A stretch of DNA of 64,000 bases, taken from NCBI GenBank assembly GCA_019218375.1, contig JAHUUK010000003.1, forward strand, positions 62,001-126,000, in the 5' to 3' direction. The notes under the pieces are model-generated. The model searched no databases. It saw only the letters and a program-made list of their open reading frames with translations, and was not told the DNA's origin. The translations under genes were made by a program, and so were the position numbers. Shown piece after piece: positions 15,994-24,813 of the stretch. The stretch is from Dermabacteraceae bacterium TAE3-ERU5 (GTDB lineage Bacteria > Actinomycetota > Actinomycetes > Actinomycetales > Dermabacteraceae). The first letter of the stretch is position 1, and each line of letters opens with the position of its first letter.

Positions 15994-17031
15994 GTGACCC
16001 CTGCTGAAACGCCCCGGCCGGTGCGCCGTGCCGGGGCGCTTAAGCTGAGCATCGTGCTCGCGGCGCTGCTTAGCCTGCTGCCGCTGGCGTTGCTCAGCGT
16101 CGCGGTGGGATCGCGCACCATCGCCCCCGCCGAAACCTGGGCTGCGCTGACGGCGTACGATCCCACGAACGACGCCCACCTGGTGATCAGGGAACTGCGC
16201 ATCCCCCGCACCATGATCGGTATTCTCGCGGGGGCCGCGCTCGGCCTGGCGGGCTGCCTCATGCAATCGCTGACCCGCAACACCCTGGCGGAACCCGGCA
16301 CGCTCGGCGTGAACGCGGGAGCCGCCGCGGGCGTCGTGATCGGCCTGCTGATACTGGGAGACGCGAGCATCACGATCTACGTCTGGTTCGCTTTCTGCGG
16401 CGCAGGCCTGGCCGCATTCGCGGTACACCGGCTGGGGCGCGCGGGGGAGCGGGGCGTAAACCCGGTTCGCCTGGTCCTCGCGGGCGCGGGCCTGTCGGTG
16501 CTGCTCGGCTCCCTCACCTCCATGGTGCTGGTTTCCTTTCCCGAAACCGTCTATGAATCCTTCCGCTCCTGGGCCACCGGCTCGCTGCAGGGACGCGGCT
16601 GGGACGTGGTTCCCGTGGCCGCCGCCTGCCTGCTTTGCGGCGCGCTGATAGCGGTTTTCCTCGCGGGCTCCCTGAACGCCGTCGCCCTGGGCAGCGATAT
16701 GAGCGCGGCGCTCGGCGTGCACGTCTCGCGCACTTGGTCGCTCACCAACCTGGCGGTGCTGGTGCTGGCAGGCGGGGCCACCGCCGCCGTCGGCCCCATC
16801 GCGTTCGTGGGCCTCGCGGCCCCGCACGTAGCGCGGGCACTGGTCGGGGTGGACCACCGCTGGACCCTGCCCACCTCCGCCCTGTTCGCAGCCATCGCGC
16901 TGCTGGCGGCCGACATCCTGGGACGCGTGGTGGACCACCCAAACGAGATCGGGGCGGGAGTCATGACCGCCTTCCTGGGGGCACCGTTCTTCGTGTTCCT
17001 GGTGCGGCGCGGAAAGCTGCGTGACCTATGA
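15994..17031 (+). CDS. Iron-siderophore ABC importer, FecCD-type permease 1
   Basis: This 345-residue membrane protein begins with GTG 3 bases after the binding-protein stop. It has the FecCD/BtuC family motifs RIPRTMIGILAGAALGLAGCLMQ (read as two adjacent stretches near residue 68), LAEPGTLGVNAGAAAGV and GPIAFVGLAAPHVARAL, with nine or ten helices expected. It pairs with the next gene product to form a heterodimeric channel. The next start overlaps its stop by 4 bases. Identification as a siderophore/heme/B12 class permease is secure; ferric siderophore is inferred from the operon. Confidence 0.92.
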   Translation: MTPAETPRPVRRAGALKLSIVLAALLSLLPLALLSVAVGSRTIAPAETWAALTAYDPTNDAHLVIRELRIPRTMIGILAGAALGLAGCLMQSLTRNTLAEPGTLGVNAGAAAGVVIGLLILGDASITIYVWFAFCGAGLAAFAVHRLGRAGERGVNPVRLVLAGAGLSVLLGSLTSMVLVSFPETVYESFRSWATGSLQGRGWDVVPVAAACLLCGALIAVFLAGSLNAVALGSDMSAALGVHVSRTWSLTNLAVLVLAGGATAAVGPIAFVGLAAPHVARALVGVDHRWTLPTSALFAAIALLAADILGRVVDHPNEIGAGVMTAFLGAPFFVFLVRRGKLRDL

Positions 17032-18068
17032 GCCGCGCCAAGGGAATATCTCGTATCAGCCTGGGCAAGGCCCGGCTGGAACTGCACCCGCGCACCCTGT
17101 GGGTGGGGGCCGTGCTGGTGCTGCTGCTTCTGCTCGGCACCCTGGCCCAGCTAGCCTCCGGCACCATCAGTATTCCACTGCCCGACATCCTGCTCACCCT
17201 GCTCGGGGAATCTTCCTCCAACCGCAACAACCTGGTCGTGTGGGAACTGCGCGCGCCCCGCGCCGTCACCGGCATCGCGGTCGGGCTGGCCCTCGGCGCG
17301 GCGGGTAGCGTCTTTCAGTCCGTCTCCCGCAACGCCCTCGGCTCGCCCGACATTATCGGGTTCACGCGCGGCGCGGCGGCCGGGGCGGTTGTGCAGATCG
17401 TTTTCTTCAACGCCGGGCCTGTCGCTACCGCACTCAGCGCCGTGCTGGCAGGGCTGCTCACGGCGCTTATCGTCTACGCGCTGGCCCGCCGTGGCCGCAC
17501 CACCGGCGGTAGCCGCCTGATCCTGGTAGGTATCGGCGTGGGGGCGTTCCTCGCGGCCATGAACACGCTCCTGCTGGCCAGGGCCGACATCGACCTGGCC
17601 ACGAAGGCCCGCGTCTGGCTATCCGGCTCCCTCAACGCCCGCACCTGGGACGACGCGGCTCCCGTGGCGATCGCTGTGATACTGCTGCTGCCTCTGCTGG
17701 CCTACTATTCCCGCAGCCTGGACATCCTCGAAATGGGCGATGATCAGGCGCTCCAGCTGGGTATCAACCCCGAAAAGGTGCGGCGGGTGGTACTGGTAGC
17801 CGGAACCGTGCTTACCGCCGCCTCGGTCGCCGCCGCCGGGCCGATCGCGTTCGTCGCGCTCGCCGCCCCCCACATCACCAGCGATCTGGTGCGCCACGCC
17901 CGCGTACACGTCGTCACCTCAGCCCTGATGGGGGCGGTGCTGCTGGTCGGGGCCGACCTGCTGGCCATCTACATTCCCGTGCGCCTGGCCACCCCGGTAG
18001 GCCTGGTCACCGGCACCCTGGGCGGTGCCTACCTACTGTGGATCCTGACCCGCAGCCGCAACGTTTAA
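17028..18068 (+). CDS. Iron-siderophore ABC importer, FecCD-type permease 2
   Basis: This is the 346-residue partner of permease 1, starting with ATG in a 4-base overlap (ATGA). Family motifs include LRAPRAVTGIAVGLALGAAG (about 75-95), GSPDIIGFTRGAAAGA, and GPIAFVALAAPHITSDL near residue 265. It has a slightly basic N-terminus before the first helix. With permease 1 it forms the membrane channel, coupled to the ATPase encoded 41 bases downstream. The two permeases are only distantly alike, as is usual for FepD/FepG-type pairs. Confidence 0.92.
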   Translation: MSRAKGISRISLGKARLELHPRTLWVGAVLVLLLLLGTLAQLASGTISIPLPDILLTLLGESSSNRNNLVVWELRAPRAVTGIAVGLALGAAGSVFQSVSRNALGSPDIIGFTRGAAAGAVVQIVFFNAGPVATALSAVLAGLLTALIVYALARRGRTTGGSRLILVGIGVGAFLAAMNTLLLARADIDLATKARVWLSGSLNARTWDDAAPVAIAVILLLPLLAYYSRSLDILEMGDDQALQLGINPEKVRRVVLVAGTVLTAASVAAAGPIAFVALAAPHITSDLVRHARVHVVTSALMGAVLLVGADLLAIYIPVRLATPVGLVTGTLGGAYLLWILTRSRNV

Positions 18069-18109
18069 CTACCGCATCAGCCATTCGAGAGCAAGACGGA
18101 AGGAAAGCA

Positions 18110-18940
18110 ATGAGCCACCCCACTGCGCCGCTGGTCGGGGAAAACCTGACCCTGCGCTACGGCGACTTCCCCGTCAGCGAAAACCTGAACGTCAGCATCC
18201 CCGACGGCTCCTTTACCGTGGTGATCGGCCCCAATGCCTGCGGCAAATCCACCCTGCTGCGCGCGCTCTCGCGGCTGCTGCAACCCGCCGCGGGCCGCGT
18301 GGTGCTGGACGGCAAGGACATCCGCGACTACCCGAGCGTCACCGTGGCCAGGCGGCTCGGCCTACTGCCCCAAAGCTCCGCCAGCCCCGCCGGAATCACC
18401 GTGCGCGAACTGGTCGCCAGGGGCCGCTATCCCTACCAGTCCCTGCTTCGGCAGTGGTCCAGCGAGGACGACGCCGCCGTGGAAAAGGCAATGCGGGACA
18501 CGGGGGTAAGCGACTTCGCGGATAGGCAGGTGGACGAACTATCGGGCGGGCAGCGCCAGCGCGTCTGGCTCTCCCTCGTGCTCGCCCAGCAAACCCCGCT
18601 GGTGCTGCTGGACGAACCCACCACGTTCCTCGACATAACCCACCAGCTCGATGTGCTCAACCTCTGCCAGGAACTGCACGAAAGTGGCAACTACACGTTC
18701 GTGGCGGTGCTGCACGACCTGAACCTGGCGTTCCGCTACGCGGACCACCTGATCGTGATGCGCGACGGCAAGATCGTGGCCGAGGGTGCGCCGCGCGAGA
18801 TCGTCACCGAAAAGCTCATCGCCGACGTCTACGACATCCCGTGCCTCTGCATCCCCGACCCGGTGACGGGCGATCCGATGGTGGTGCCGCTGCACAGGGG
18901 GCGCAGGCAGCACCAGACGGGGGAGGAGGCAGCGCGATGA
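18110..18940 (+). CDS. Iron-siderophore ABC importer, ATP-binding protein
   Basis: This 276-residue ATPase is of the FepC/FecE type. It shows Walker A GPNACGKST, the Q-loop LLPQSS, signature LSGGQRQRVW, Walker B LVLLDEPTTFLD and the H-loop VLHDLNLAFRY. The Walker A has Cys where most family members have Gly or Ala, which is tolerated. The start at 18110 is preceded by GAAGGAAAG; an in-frame ATG at 18038 lies inside the permease gene and is less likely. Its stop overlaps the esterase start by 4 bases. Confidence 0.92.
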   Translation: MSHPTAPLVGENLTLRYGDFPVSENLNVSIPDGSFTVVIGPNACGKSTLLRALSRLLQPAAGRVVLDGKDIRDYPSVTVARRLGLLPQSSASPAGITVRELVARGRYPYQSLLRQWSSEDDAAVEKAMRDTGVSDFADRQVDELSGGQRQRVWLSLVLAQQTPLVLLDEPTTFLDITHQLDVLNLCQELHESGNYTFVAVLHDLNLAFRYADHLIVMRDGKIVAEGAPREIVTEKLIADVYDIPCLCIPDPVTGDPMVVPLHRGRRQHQTGEEAAR

Positions 18941-20199
18941 CTCTCTGGCAAGACCGCAAAGGCAACCAGTACAGGGAAACCCAGCGCCGCGCCCCCCACA
19001 CGGATAGCAAACACCGGCGCATCGTCGGCAGCCACGAACACGCCTGGAAAAACGCCTCCCCGCAGGAGCGCGAAAACCTGCGGGCCGACTATGCCCGCCT
19101 GGGCATGCCGCTCACCACTTCGCCCGACGCGGACGGCAACAGCGAATACACCTGGTTCCTATTCGAGGCGGCCGGAGAGGAAGCCGTCCTCTGGGTAAAC
19201 GGGCTGTTCAGCGCCGATAACATCGCAGATTTCAGCTTTGCTCCCGTAGACGATGCGGGAACCCTCGCGCTCACGCTGCGCCAGAAAGCCGACTGGGTGT
19301 CCTCCTACCGGATCGCCCGCCACGCGGGCAGCGCACCCGCACCCTGGCGCAGCGCCGCCCCCGGTCGGCCCACCATCCTCGCACTCCTGAAAGCCGGAAA
19401 ACCGGACCCGCTCTGCAAGCTGACCAGCAGCGGCAGCATGGGCGAGGTGTCCCTGCTACGCGGCCCGTCGGCACCCGAAACCCCCTGGCAGCACACCCTG
19501 ACCGCCGGGGACGCGGACTCTCCGTGCGGCAGCGTTACCGCGCTGCCAGACACCGAAAAGGGCGAACGCGCCTGGGTGTATTCCCCGCCCGGCAACGCCA
19601 CGAACACGCCCCTACTGGTGCTGTTCGATGGCCAGGTGTGGCACGAAAAACTCAACCTGGCCGCCCAGCTAGACCACGCAATCAACGCCGGAACAATCGC
19701 GCCCCTGCACGTGCTGCTGCTTGATTCCGGCGATCAGGAACACCGCACCAACCACCTGGGAGTACCCGGCGGGCAGGTAGAAACCGTTATTGACGCACTG
19801 CTGCCGTACGTGCGCGCCAACTGGCCCGTCTCCCCCCTTGGCAGCGACACCGTCGTTTCCGGGCAGAGCTTCGGCGGCATCGCCAGCCTGTGGACCCTGG
19901 CGCTCGCCGACGGCCAGGTGCGCCACGCCCTCGCGCAGTCCCCCTCCCTCTGGCGTTTCCGGCTCACCGACGCGCTCGTGCGCGCACTGGGTGACTGGGA
20001 CACCCTGGCGCTCAGCGCCGGCCACTTCGAGGGCAACCAGCTAGAGATGGCCGAGGAATTGTCGGCCGAATTACTGGCCGAAAACGCGGACCTGCCTATC
20101 ACCCTGACCCCGATTACCGGCGGGCACGACTGGGCCTGGTGGCGCGAGGAACTGCTGCGCTACCTGGCTCGGTGGAGCAGGGCGCGCGGCGCGGTTTAG
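18937..20199 (+). CDS. Fes-like siderophore (enterochelin) esterase
   Basis: This 420-residue cytoplasmic protein has the Fes/IroD layout: an N-terminal carbohydrate-binding-module-like domain (about 40-200) and a C-terminal alpha/beta hydrolase domain with VLFDGQVWHEKL (228-239), the nucleophile Ser in GQSFGG (S311) and the catalytic His in GGHDWAWW (H397). Enzymes of this family hydrolyse the trilactone of imported ferric enterobactin-type siderophores to free iron. The ATG at 18937 overlaps the ATPase stop (ATGA), so uptake and iron release are coupled. No siderophore synthesis genes are seen in the window, so it may use siderophores made by other bacteria. Confidence 0.9.
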   Translation: MTLWQDRKGNQYRETQRRAPHTDSKHRRIVGSHEHAWKNASPQERENLRADYARLGMPLTTSPDADGNSEYTWFLFEAAGEEAVLWVNGLFSADNIADFSFAPVDDAGTLALTLRQKADWVSSYRIARHAGSAPAPWRSAAPGRPTILALLKAGKPDPLCKLTSSGSMGEVSLLRGPSAPETPWQHTLTAGDADSPCGSVTALPDTEKGERAWVYSPPGNATNTPLLVLFDGQVWHEKLNLAAQLDHAINAGTIAPLHVLLLDSGDQEHRTNHLGVPGGQVETVIDALLPYVRANWPVSPLGSDTVVSGQSFGGIASLWTLALADGQVRHALAQSPSLWRFRLTDALVRALGDWDTLALSAGHFEGNQLEMAEELSAELLAENADLPITLTPITGGHDWAWWREELLRYLARWSRARGAV

Positions 20200-20245
20200 G
20201 CCACGCCTTCGCCGCCTCGTTACCAAAACGTGACACAATGACGCC

Positions 20246-21133
20246 ATGAAGCTTGGTCGTTTCCGTACTTTCACGGCCTGCGCCCTCGGCGTGGCCGCTC
20301 TCAGCCTGTCCGGCTGTATGCACAAAGCGGACTACAGCGCTCCCGCTCCAAAGCCGGTCGCCCCCAGCGGGGAAAACCAGACGATTGCGCCCATTGCCCC
20401 GGCAGAAAAGGGCAAGGGCGGCACAGAAACGGCAAAGCCGAAGCCCAGCGAGGCTCCGAAGGAAAGCGAAAAGCCCTCCCAGGAACCCGCCAAGACGGAC
20501 CCGGCGGTGGCGGAACCCGAGGGGGAGGCCGCCGGTAACGTAATCGAGGAGCCTGGCATTTGGGCGCTGCCCGACGGCGGCGAGGTAATGCAGCGTTCCG
20601 AAAAGTATCTTTTCCTGCCGGTCTACGCCGCTCCCGGTAAGGTGTCCGGCCAGCAGGTCGCGGAATCACTCGCGGAAGCCGTGGACCAGGCGCAGGACAT
20701 GACCTGCGCGGCGGCTGCCCCCGGCAAGGTAAGCGAATGCACCGGTAGTGACGGCAAATGGGAAGTCACGGTGGTGCCGACGGCGAACGGTAACTCGGCG
20801 CTGCTCATGCGGAAACCGGGTGCGCATTCCGCGGACCTGGCCGTGCCGGAAGGCCGCTACCAGGTGGCCTATTCCGGCGCCGTGGGAGCGGAGGGGCCGA
20901 CAGAAACCGAGCTGGCGGCAACCCTGGCCAACGGTTTCCTGCAGACCCTCAAACCGGACGGTGAGGCCCCCTTCACCCCCTCCGCGAAGTGCGAACTGGA
21001 CGGGGAAAATTCCAGCTACGCCCAGTGCGAGGTGAGCGGAACCCCCGACGGCAACGGCACCTGGTACGGGGTGATCCACCTCGACCCGTCGGGCCGATAC
21101 CTGTTCCTGCTGCACCAGAATAAGCAGGCCTAA
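20246..21133 (+). CDS. Lipoprotein of unknown function
   Basis: This 295-residue protein has a signal peptide with lipobox LSGC (C24), so it should be anchored outside the membrane. Residues 30-95 are a Pro/Lys/Glu/Ala-rich wall-spanning linker. The rest (about 100-295) is a compact domain with paired cysteines (CAAAAPGKVSEC and CELDGENSSYAQC), possibly disulfide-bonded. I recognise no family. No clear ribosome site precedes the ATG, so the mRNA may be leaderless or have a short leader. It lies downstream of the siderophore operon with a 46-base gap and is followed by a strong hairpin; its link to iron uptake is uncertain. Confidence 0.75.
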   Translation: MKLGRFRTFTACALGVAALSLSGCMHKADYSAPAPKPVAPSGENQTIAPIAPAEKGKGGTETAKPKPSEAPKESEKPSQEPAKTDPAVAEPEGEAAGNVIEEPGIWALPDGGEVMQRSEKYLFLPVYAAPGKVSGQQVAESLAEAVDQAQDMTCAAAAPGKVSECTGSDGKWEVTVVPTANGNSALLMRKPGAHSADLAVPEGRYQVAYSGAVGAEGPTETELAATLANGFLQTLKPDGEAPFTPSAKCELDGENSSYAQCEVSGTPDGNGTWYGVIHLDPSGRYLFLLHQNKQA

Positions 21134-21140
21134 AAGTTAA

Positions 21141-21182
21141 AACGTGGGCGGGGCGGGGAATTTTCCCCGCCCCGCCCACGTT
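21141..21182. terminator. Bidirectional terminator hairpin
   Basis: A perfect 20-base stem (21141-21160 with 21163-21182), very GC-rich, with a 2-base loop and flanking A/T at each end. It separates the convergent lipoprotein and glutaredoxin genes and can serve both strands. Confidence 0.85.
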
Positions 21183-21200
21183 CTTGCGTGTCTGGTGGCG

Positions 21201-21692
21201 CTAGTTTTTACCGGGGGTTTCCGGCTGCGCTAAATCCAGCGCACGGTTGATGTCGCTAAACGCGGGATTAACCAGCACCTGTTCCCCCACAACGGCGGTG
21301 GGAACGGTTTCGTTACCGTCGTTTAACGAACGCAAAAACTCCGCCGCATCCTTATCGCGCCAGATATTCACCCAGGTAATATGCGGTTTTTCGCCGCGAA
21401 TTGCCGTTTGCAGGCGGGCGCAGTAGGGGCAGCCGGGCCGCCAAAAAATAATTGCGTGGTCCGAGGAACGCCGCTTAATCGCCTCCGCAAAGGGGGTGTG
21501 GTTGCCGCCGCGATAGGGCGAGTTCCAGTAGGCCAGCCCGCCGCCCACGATGGCCAGCATGAGGCCGAGCGGCCACTGCGACCCCTGGAAAAGCATCATG
21601 ATGCCAACCGCCGCCACACCGATGTAGAGGCTGGAGGACATCCAGCGTTCGTGCCCGGCCTGGGAGAGGTTTTCGTCCTTAGGATTCTTCAC
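21201..21692 (-). CDS. Membrane-anchored glutaredoxin-like protein
   Basis: This 163-residue protein has two N-terminal membrane helices (about 20-36 and 40-56) followed by a thioredoxin-fold domain with the redox motif CPYC (C88, C91) and the cis-Pro in ETVPTAVV. CPYC and the short domain resemble glutaredoxin/mycoredoxin, which reduce mixed disulfides with low-molecular-weight thiols; in actinomycetes this would be mycothiol. The anchor would place the domain at the membrane, probably on the cytoplasmic side. The GTG start lies 14 bases inside the upstream LysR gene, so the two are co-expressed. Confidence 0.85.
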   Translation of the reverse strand: MKNPKDENLSQAGHERWMSSSLYIGVAAVGIMMLFQGSQWPLGLMLAIVGGGLAYWNSPYRGGNHTPFAEAIKRRSSDHAIIFWRPGCPYCARLQTAIRGEKPHITWVNIWRDKDAAEFLRSLNDGNETVPTAVVGEQVLVNPAFSDINRALDLAQPETPGKN

Positions 21693-22614
21693 GGCAGGGT
21701 TCCTCCTTTTCGCGTTCTGCCACGCGCACCTTCGCCTCTTCGGTCAGGGCGGATACGAGCGCCGCCACGGCGGGGATCCGCAACGCGCCCGGCCGCGCGA
21801 GCAGGCCGATGGTGCGCTTTTCCAGTTCGGGTACGCTGCGGAAAGCAACGGAACTGCAGCAGTAGGCTTCCCTGGCGATACCGGGGAGCAGGGCCACCCC
21901 GGCGCCGTGCGAAATCAAACGCTGAATCACGTGGTAATCGTCGGTGCTGTGCCTAATGTTCGGCTCGAAACCGGCCTTTACCGCACTCTTTAGCAGGTGG
22001 GAACGGCAGCGCGCGCAGCCCGCTATCCAGGGATCTTTTGCGAAGGCCGACAGTTCCACGTTGCATGATGCGGCGCGCGGATCTTCTGCGGGGAGCACCA
22101 GCATTACCTCATCCTCGAACAGCGGGATCCATTCGAGCGTGCCCTCGGTGGAAATATCCGTATCCGTGTAACGGAAAACCATGGCTACGTCTATATCCCC
22201 GGAAAGGAGGGCGGAAATGGCCTCGGCGGGTTCCAGTTCGTCAAAACTAACCTCCACGCCGGGGGCGGTTTTAGCGATGCTTTGAATCGCCGGGGGGAGC
22301 AGCACGGCGGCGGCGGAGGGGAACGTGGCGAAGCGGACGGTACCGCGGCAGAGCGCGGTGATGTCGGCCAGTTCGTCCTGCGCGGCGCGCAGCGTAGCGG
22401 AGATAGTTTCCGCGTGGTGGAACAGGCATTGCCCGGCTTCGGTGGGGGTAATACCGCTCGAGCTGCGCAGCAGGAGCTGGGTATCAACCTCCTTTTCCAA
22501 CGCCGCCAGGTGCTGTGACACGGCGGGCTGGGTGAGGCCCAGTTCGCGGGCGCCGGCTCCGATTGAGCCCTGCCTGACGACGGTGCGGAAGATAAGTAGA
22601 CGACGCGGATCCAT
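21679..22614 (-). CDS. LysR-family transcriptional regulator
   Basis: This 311-residue protein has the LysR winged helix at the N-terminus (FRTVVRQGSIGAGARELGL, then TQPAVSQHLAALE, residues about 8-50) and the periplasmic-binding-like effector domain (about 88-300). Cysteines in AGCARCRSH and YCCSSV are numerous, which could allow redox sensing, but no OxyR-type pair can be assigned. It is co-transcribed with the glutaredoxin gene and divergent from the second siderophore importer, so either could be its target. The ATG at 22614 lies 11 bases from a weak GGAT-like site. Confidence 0.88.
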   Translation of the reverse strand: MDPRRLLIFRTVVRQGSIGAGARELGLTQPAVSQHLAALEKEVDTQLLLRSSSGITPTEAGQCLFHHAETISATLRAAQDELADITALCRGTVRFATFPSAAAVLLPPAIQSIAKTAPGVEVSFDELEPAEAISALLSGDIDVAMVFRYTDTDISTEGTLEWIPLFEDEVMLVLPAEDPRAASCNVELSAFAKDPWIAGCARCRSHLLKSAVKAGFEPNIRHSTDDYHVIQRLISHGAGVALLPGIAREAYCCSSVAFRSVPELEKRTIGLLARPGALRIPAVAALVSALTEEAKVRVAEREKEEPCREES

Positions 22615-22658
22615 AGGAACATCTTACGGGAAACACAAAAGATTTTCTTATGGAGGGG

Positions 22659-22799
22659 GCTTTGGCAAAGCTAAAAAATATGTCAATGCGTCAGAAAAAC
22701 CATTTCTACCAGTGCTTTAGCGATATATGCAACGTAAAAGTTGCGTAAAGAGAAAAGGTAAGCCAGACTGGCTTTGCTCAGATTCGATTTTCCTGAGCG
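22659..22799 (+). promoter_or_regulatory. Divergent promoter region with several small palindromes
   Basis: The AT-rich gap between the LysR gene and the second siderophore operon contains GCTTTGGCAAAGC (22659-22671), GCAAC/GTTGC (22729-22744), a perfect 15-base palindrome AAGCCAGACTGGCTT (22760-22774) and GCTCAG/CTGAGC arms (22776-22798). These are candidate operators, for example for the neighbouring LysR protein. No good DtxR box was found. Confidence 0.45.
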
Positions 22800-22834
22800 A
22801 AACCCTTAACCATTATCTAAACGGAGTAATACAC

Positions 22835-23836
22835 GTGACGACACGCCACCTTTCCCGCCGCGCCATGCTGCTCGGCACCACCGGTATTGCCGCCACCCTG
22901 CTCGCTTCCTGCGGTAGCGACAAGAAGGCTTCCGATTCCAAGGACGCAAAGGGAACCGAGAAAGCAGCCGCAAGCGCTGGCTCCGGTAAGACCATCGAAC
23001 ACAACAAGGGCACCTACGAGGTTCCCGCGGAGGCCCCCAAGAAGGTAGTCGTTATGGACTACGCCTGGGTCGATACCTTCGAGGCCCTCGGCATCCCCTT
23101 CGGCGCTCTGCCGAAGAAGCACCTGCGCGGCCCGGCGGAGGAAAAGTACAAGGCTGACCAGTGGGTGGACGCGGGCGCTTTCCGCGAGCCGAACCTGGAC
23201 GCCATCGCCTCCTACGGCCCCGACCTGATCATCGTTTCCGGTCGTAGCGCCAGCCAGTACGACGCCCTCAAGAAGATCACCCCGAACGTGATCGACGTGA
23301 CCCCGGACGCGAAGGACTTCATCCCCTCGCTGAACAAGCACGTCACCAACGTGGCCTCCATCTTCGGCAAGGAGAAGGAAGCCAAGGAGAAGCTCGACGT
23401 GCTGAACAAGAACGTTGAGGAAACCAAGCAGCTCATCGCCTCCAAGCCCGGCAAGGGCCTGCTGCTCATGACCAGCGGCGGCAAGGCCACCGCGTTCGGC
23501 CCCGGCGCTCGCTTCGGCGGCCTGGTGCACACCACCCTGGGTGTGCCCGCCGTCAACGAGACCTTTGCTGACGCCCGCCACGGCGACGCTGTTTCCTTCG
23601 AGTACATCGCGGAAGCCAACCCGCAGTACCTGTTCGTGGTTGACCGCGACGCCGCCATTGGCAAGGACGGCCAGAGCGCCAAGCAGATCCTGGACAACCC
23701 GCTGGTTAACAAGACCGACGCGTGGAAGAACAACAAGGTCGGCTACCTGGACGGTCGCCGCTGGTACGTCAATGGCAACGGCCTAACCGCTGTCAACGAC
23801 ATGGTCAACGAAGTCAAGGCTGTTTACTCCGCGTGA
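22835..23836 (+). CDS. Second iron-siderophore ABC importer, binding lipoprotein
   Basis: This 333-residue protein has a twin-arginine-like signal (HLSRRAMLLGTTGIAATLL) and lipobox LASC, then a charged Lys/Ala linker. The mature domain resembles CeuE/FatB/YclQ-type binding proteins (cluster A-II): KKVVVMDYAWVDTFEALGIP, NLDAIASYGPDLIIVSGR, and HGDAVSFEYIAEANPQYLFVVDRDA, read in successive stretches. It starts at GTG 22835 with GGAG upstream; earlier in-frame codons would give no signal peptide. It heads a four-gene operon. The CeuE-like features suggest a different, perhaps linear catecholate, siderophore from the first system. Confidence 0.9.
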   Translation: MTTRHLSRRAMLLGTTGIAATLLASCGSDKKASDSKDAKGTEKAAASAGSGKTIEHNKGTYEVPAEAPKKVVVMDYAWVDTFEALGIPFGALPKKHLRGPAEEKYKADQWVDAGAFREPNLDAIASYGPDLIIVSGRSASQYDALKKITPNVIDVTPDAKDFIPSLNKHVTNVASIFGKEKEAKEKLDVLNKNVEETKQLIASKPGKGLLLMTSGGKATAFGPGARFGGLVHTTLGVPAVNETFADARHGDAVSFEYIAEANPQYLFVVDRDAAIGKDGQSAKQILDNPLVNKTDAWKNNKVGYLDGRRWYVNGNGLTAVNDMVNEVKAVYSA

Positions 23837-24813
23837 GCACAGCGCCTGTAGCGGCGCGCCCTCACCTGCTGCCCTGGTTTATCGCCAGCGTGGTGGGTGT
23901 GGGCGCGCTCGCCTATTTTTCCATCGTCACCGGCGTAGCTGACCTGGATCTCTCCGACCCCGGGCAGGTATGGGAGCTGCTGCGGATATCCCGCGGCCCC
24001 CGCACTGCCGCCCTCATTTTGGCGGGAAGCTCCCTGGCAGTAGCCGGCATGATCATGCAGATGCTGGCCCGCAACCGTTTCGTCGAGCCCTCCACCGCGG
24101 GCACCACCGACTTCGCAACCCTGGGCCTGCTGCTGATCACCCTGTTCGCCCCCGCCACGCCGCAGATCGGCAAGATGGTGGCGGGCGCCGTGATGGCCCT
24201 GCTGGGAACCGCCCTCTTCCTGCTGCTATTGAAATCGCTGCGCGTGCGCGGCGTGCTGGTAGTGCCGCTGATGGGCCTCATGCTCGGCGGGATCGTCTCC
24301 TCCATCGTCACCTTCATCGCCTACCAGGAACAGCTCTCCCAGTCCCTTTCGGCCTGGACCAGCGCCGACCTATCGGGCGTGATCGAGGGGCGCTACGAAC
24401 TGCTCTGGCTGATGGTTGTGGTGCTGGCCGTCACCGTCATCATGGCCGACAGGTTCACCGTCGCCGGACTGGGCGAGGACTTCACCACCAACCTGGGCAT
24501 GGACCCGCGCAGGGTCATGTTCGTCGGCCTGAGCGTGGTCGCGGTGACCACCTCGATCGTGGTGGTCACGGTCGGGTCCATCCCGTTCCTCGGCCTCATC
24601 GTCCCGAACCTGGTATCGCTGTTCATCGGCGATCACCTGCGCCGCGCCATCCCCTGGGTGGCTGTGCTCGGGGCCGGGCTGCTGCTCGCCTGCGACACCG
24701 CCGGCAGGATCATCAACTTCCCCTACGAGATCCCGCTCGGCGTCATGATGGGCGTCATCGGTTCGCTGCTGTTCCTGGTCCTGCTGCTGAAAAGGAGTCG
24801 GCGTGTCGGCTGA
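23833..24813 (+). CDS. Second siderophore importer, permease 1
   Basis: This FecCD-family permease of 326 residues starts with GTG overlapping the binding-protein stop (GTGA). Motifs are RGPRTAALILAGSSLAVAGM, MLARNRFVEPSTAGTTDFA and GSIPFLGLIVPNLVSLF, a variant set typical of the YclN/FatD/CeuB branch. It has about nine membrane helices. It should pair with the next gene product as the channel for a ferric siderophore. Its stop overlaps the next start by 11 bases. Confidence 0.9.
   Translation: MSTAPVAARPHLLPWFIASVVGVGALAYFSIVTGVADLDLSDPGQVWELLRISRGPRTAALILAGSSLAVAGMIMQMLARNRFVEPSTAGTTDFATLGLLLITLFAPATPQIGKMVAGAVMALLGTALFLLLLKSLRVRGVLVVPLMGLMLGGIVSSIVTFIAYQEQLSQSLSAWTSADLSGVIEGRYELLWLMVVVLAVTVIMADRFTVAGLGEDFTTNLGMDPRRVMFVGLSVVAVTTSIVVVTVGSIPFLGLIVPNLVSLFIGDHLRRAIPWVAVLGAGLLLACDTAGRIINFPYEIPLGVMMGVIGSLLFLVLLLKRSRRVG

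Noticed and set aside
15262-16938. Long minus-strand open frame across the siderophore genes
   Set aside because: Antisense to two well-supported genes and lacking any motif.
22751-22780. DtxR/IdeR box upstream of the second siderophore operon
   Set aside because: The palindrome AAGCCAGACTGGCTT does not match the iron-box half-site; kept only as an unassigned operator.
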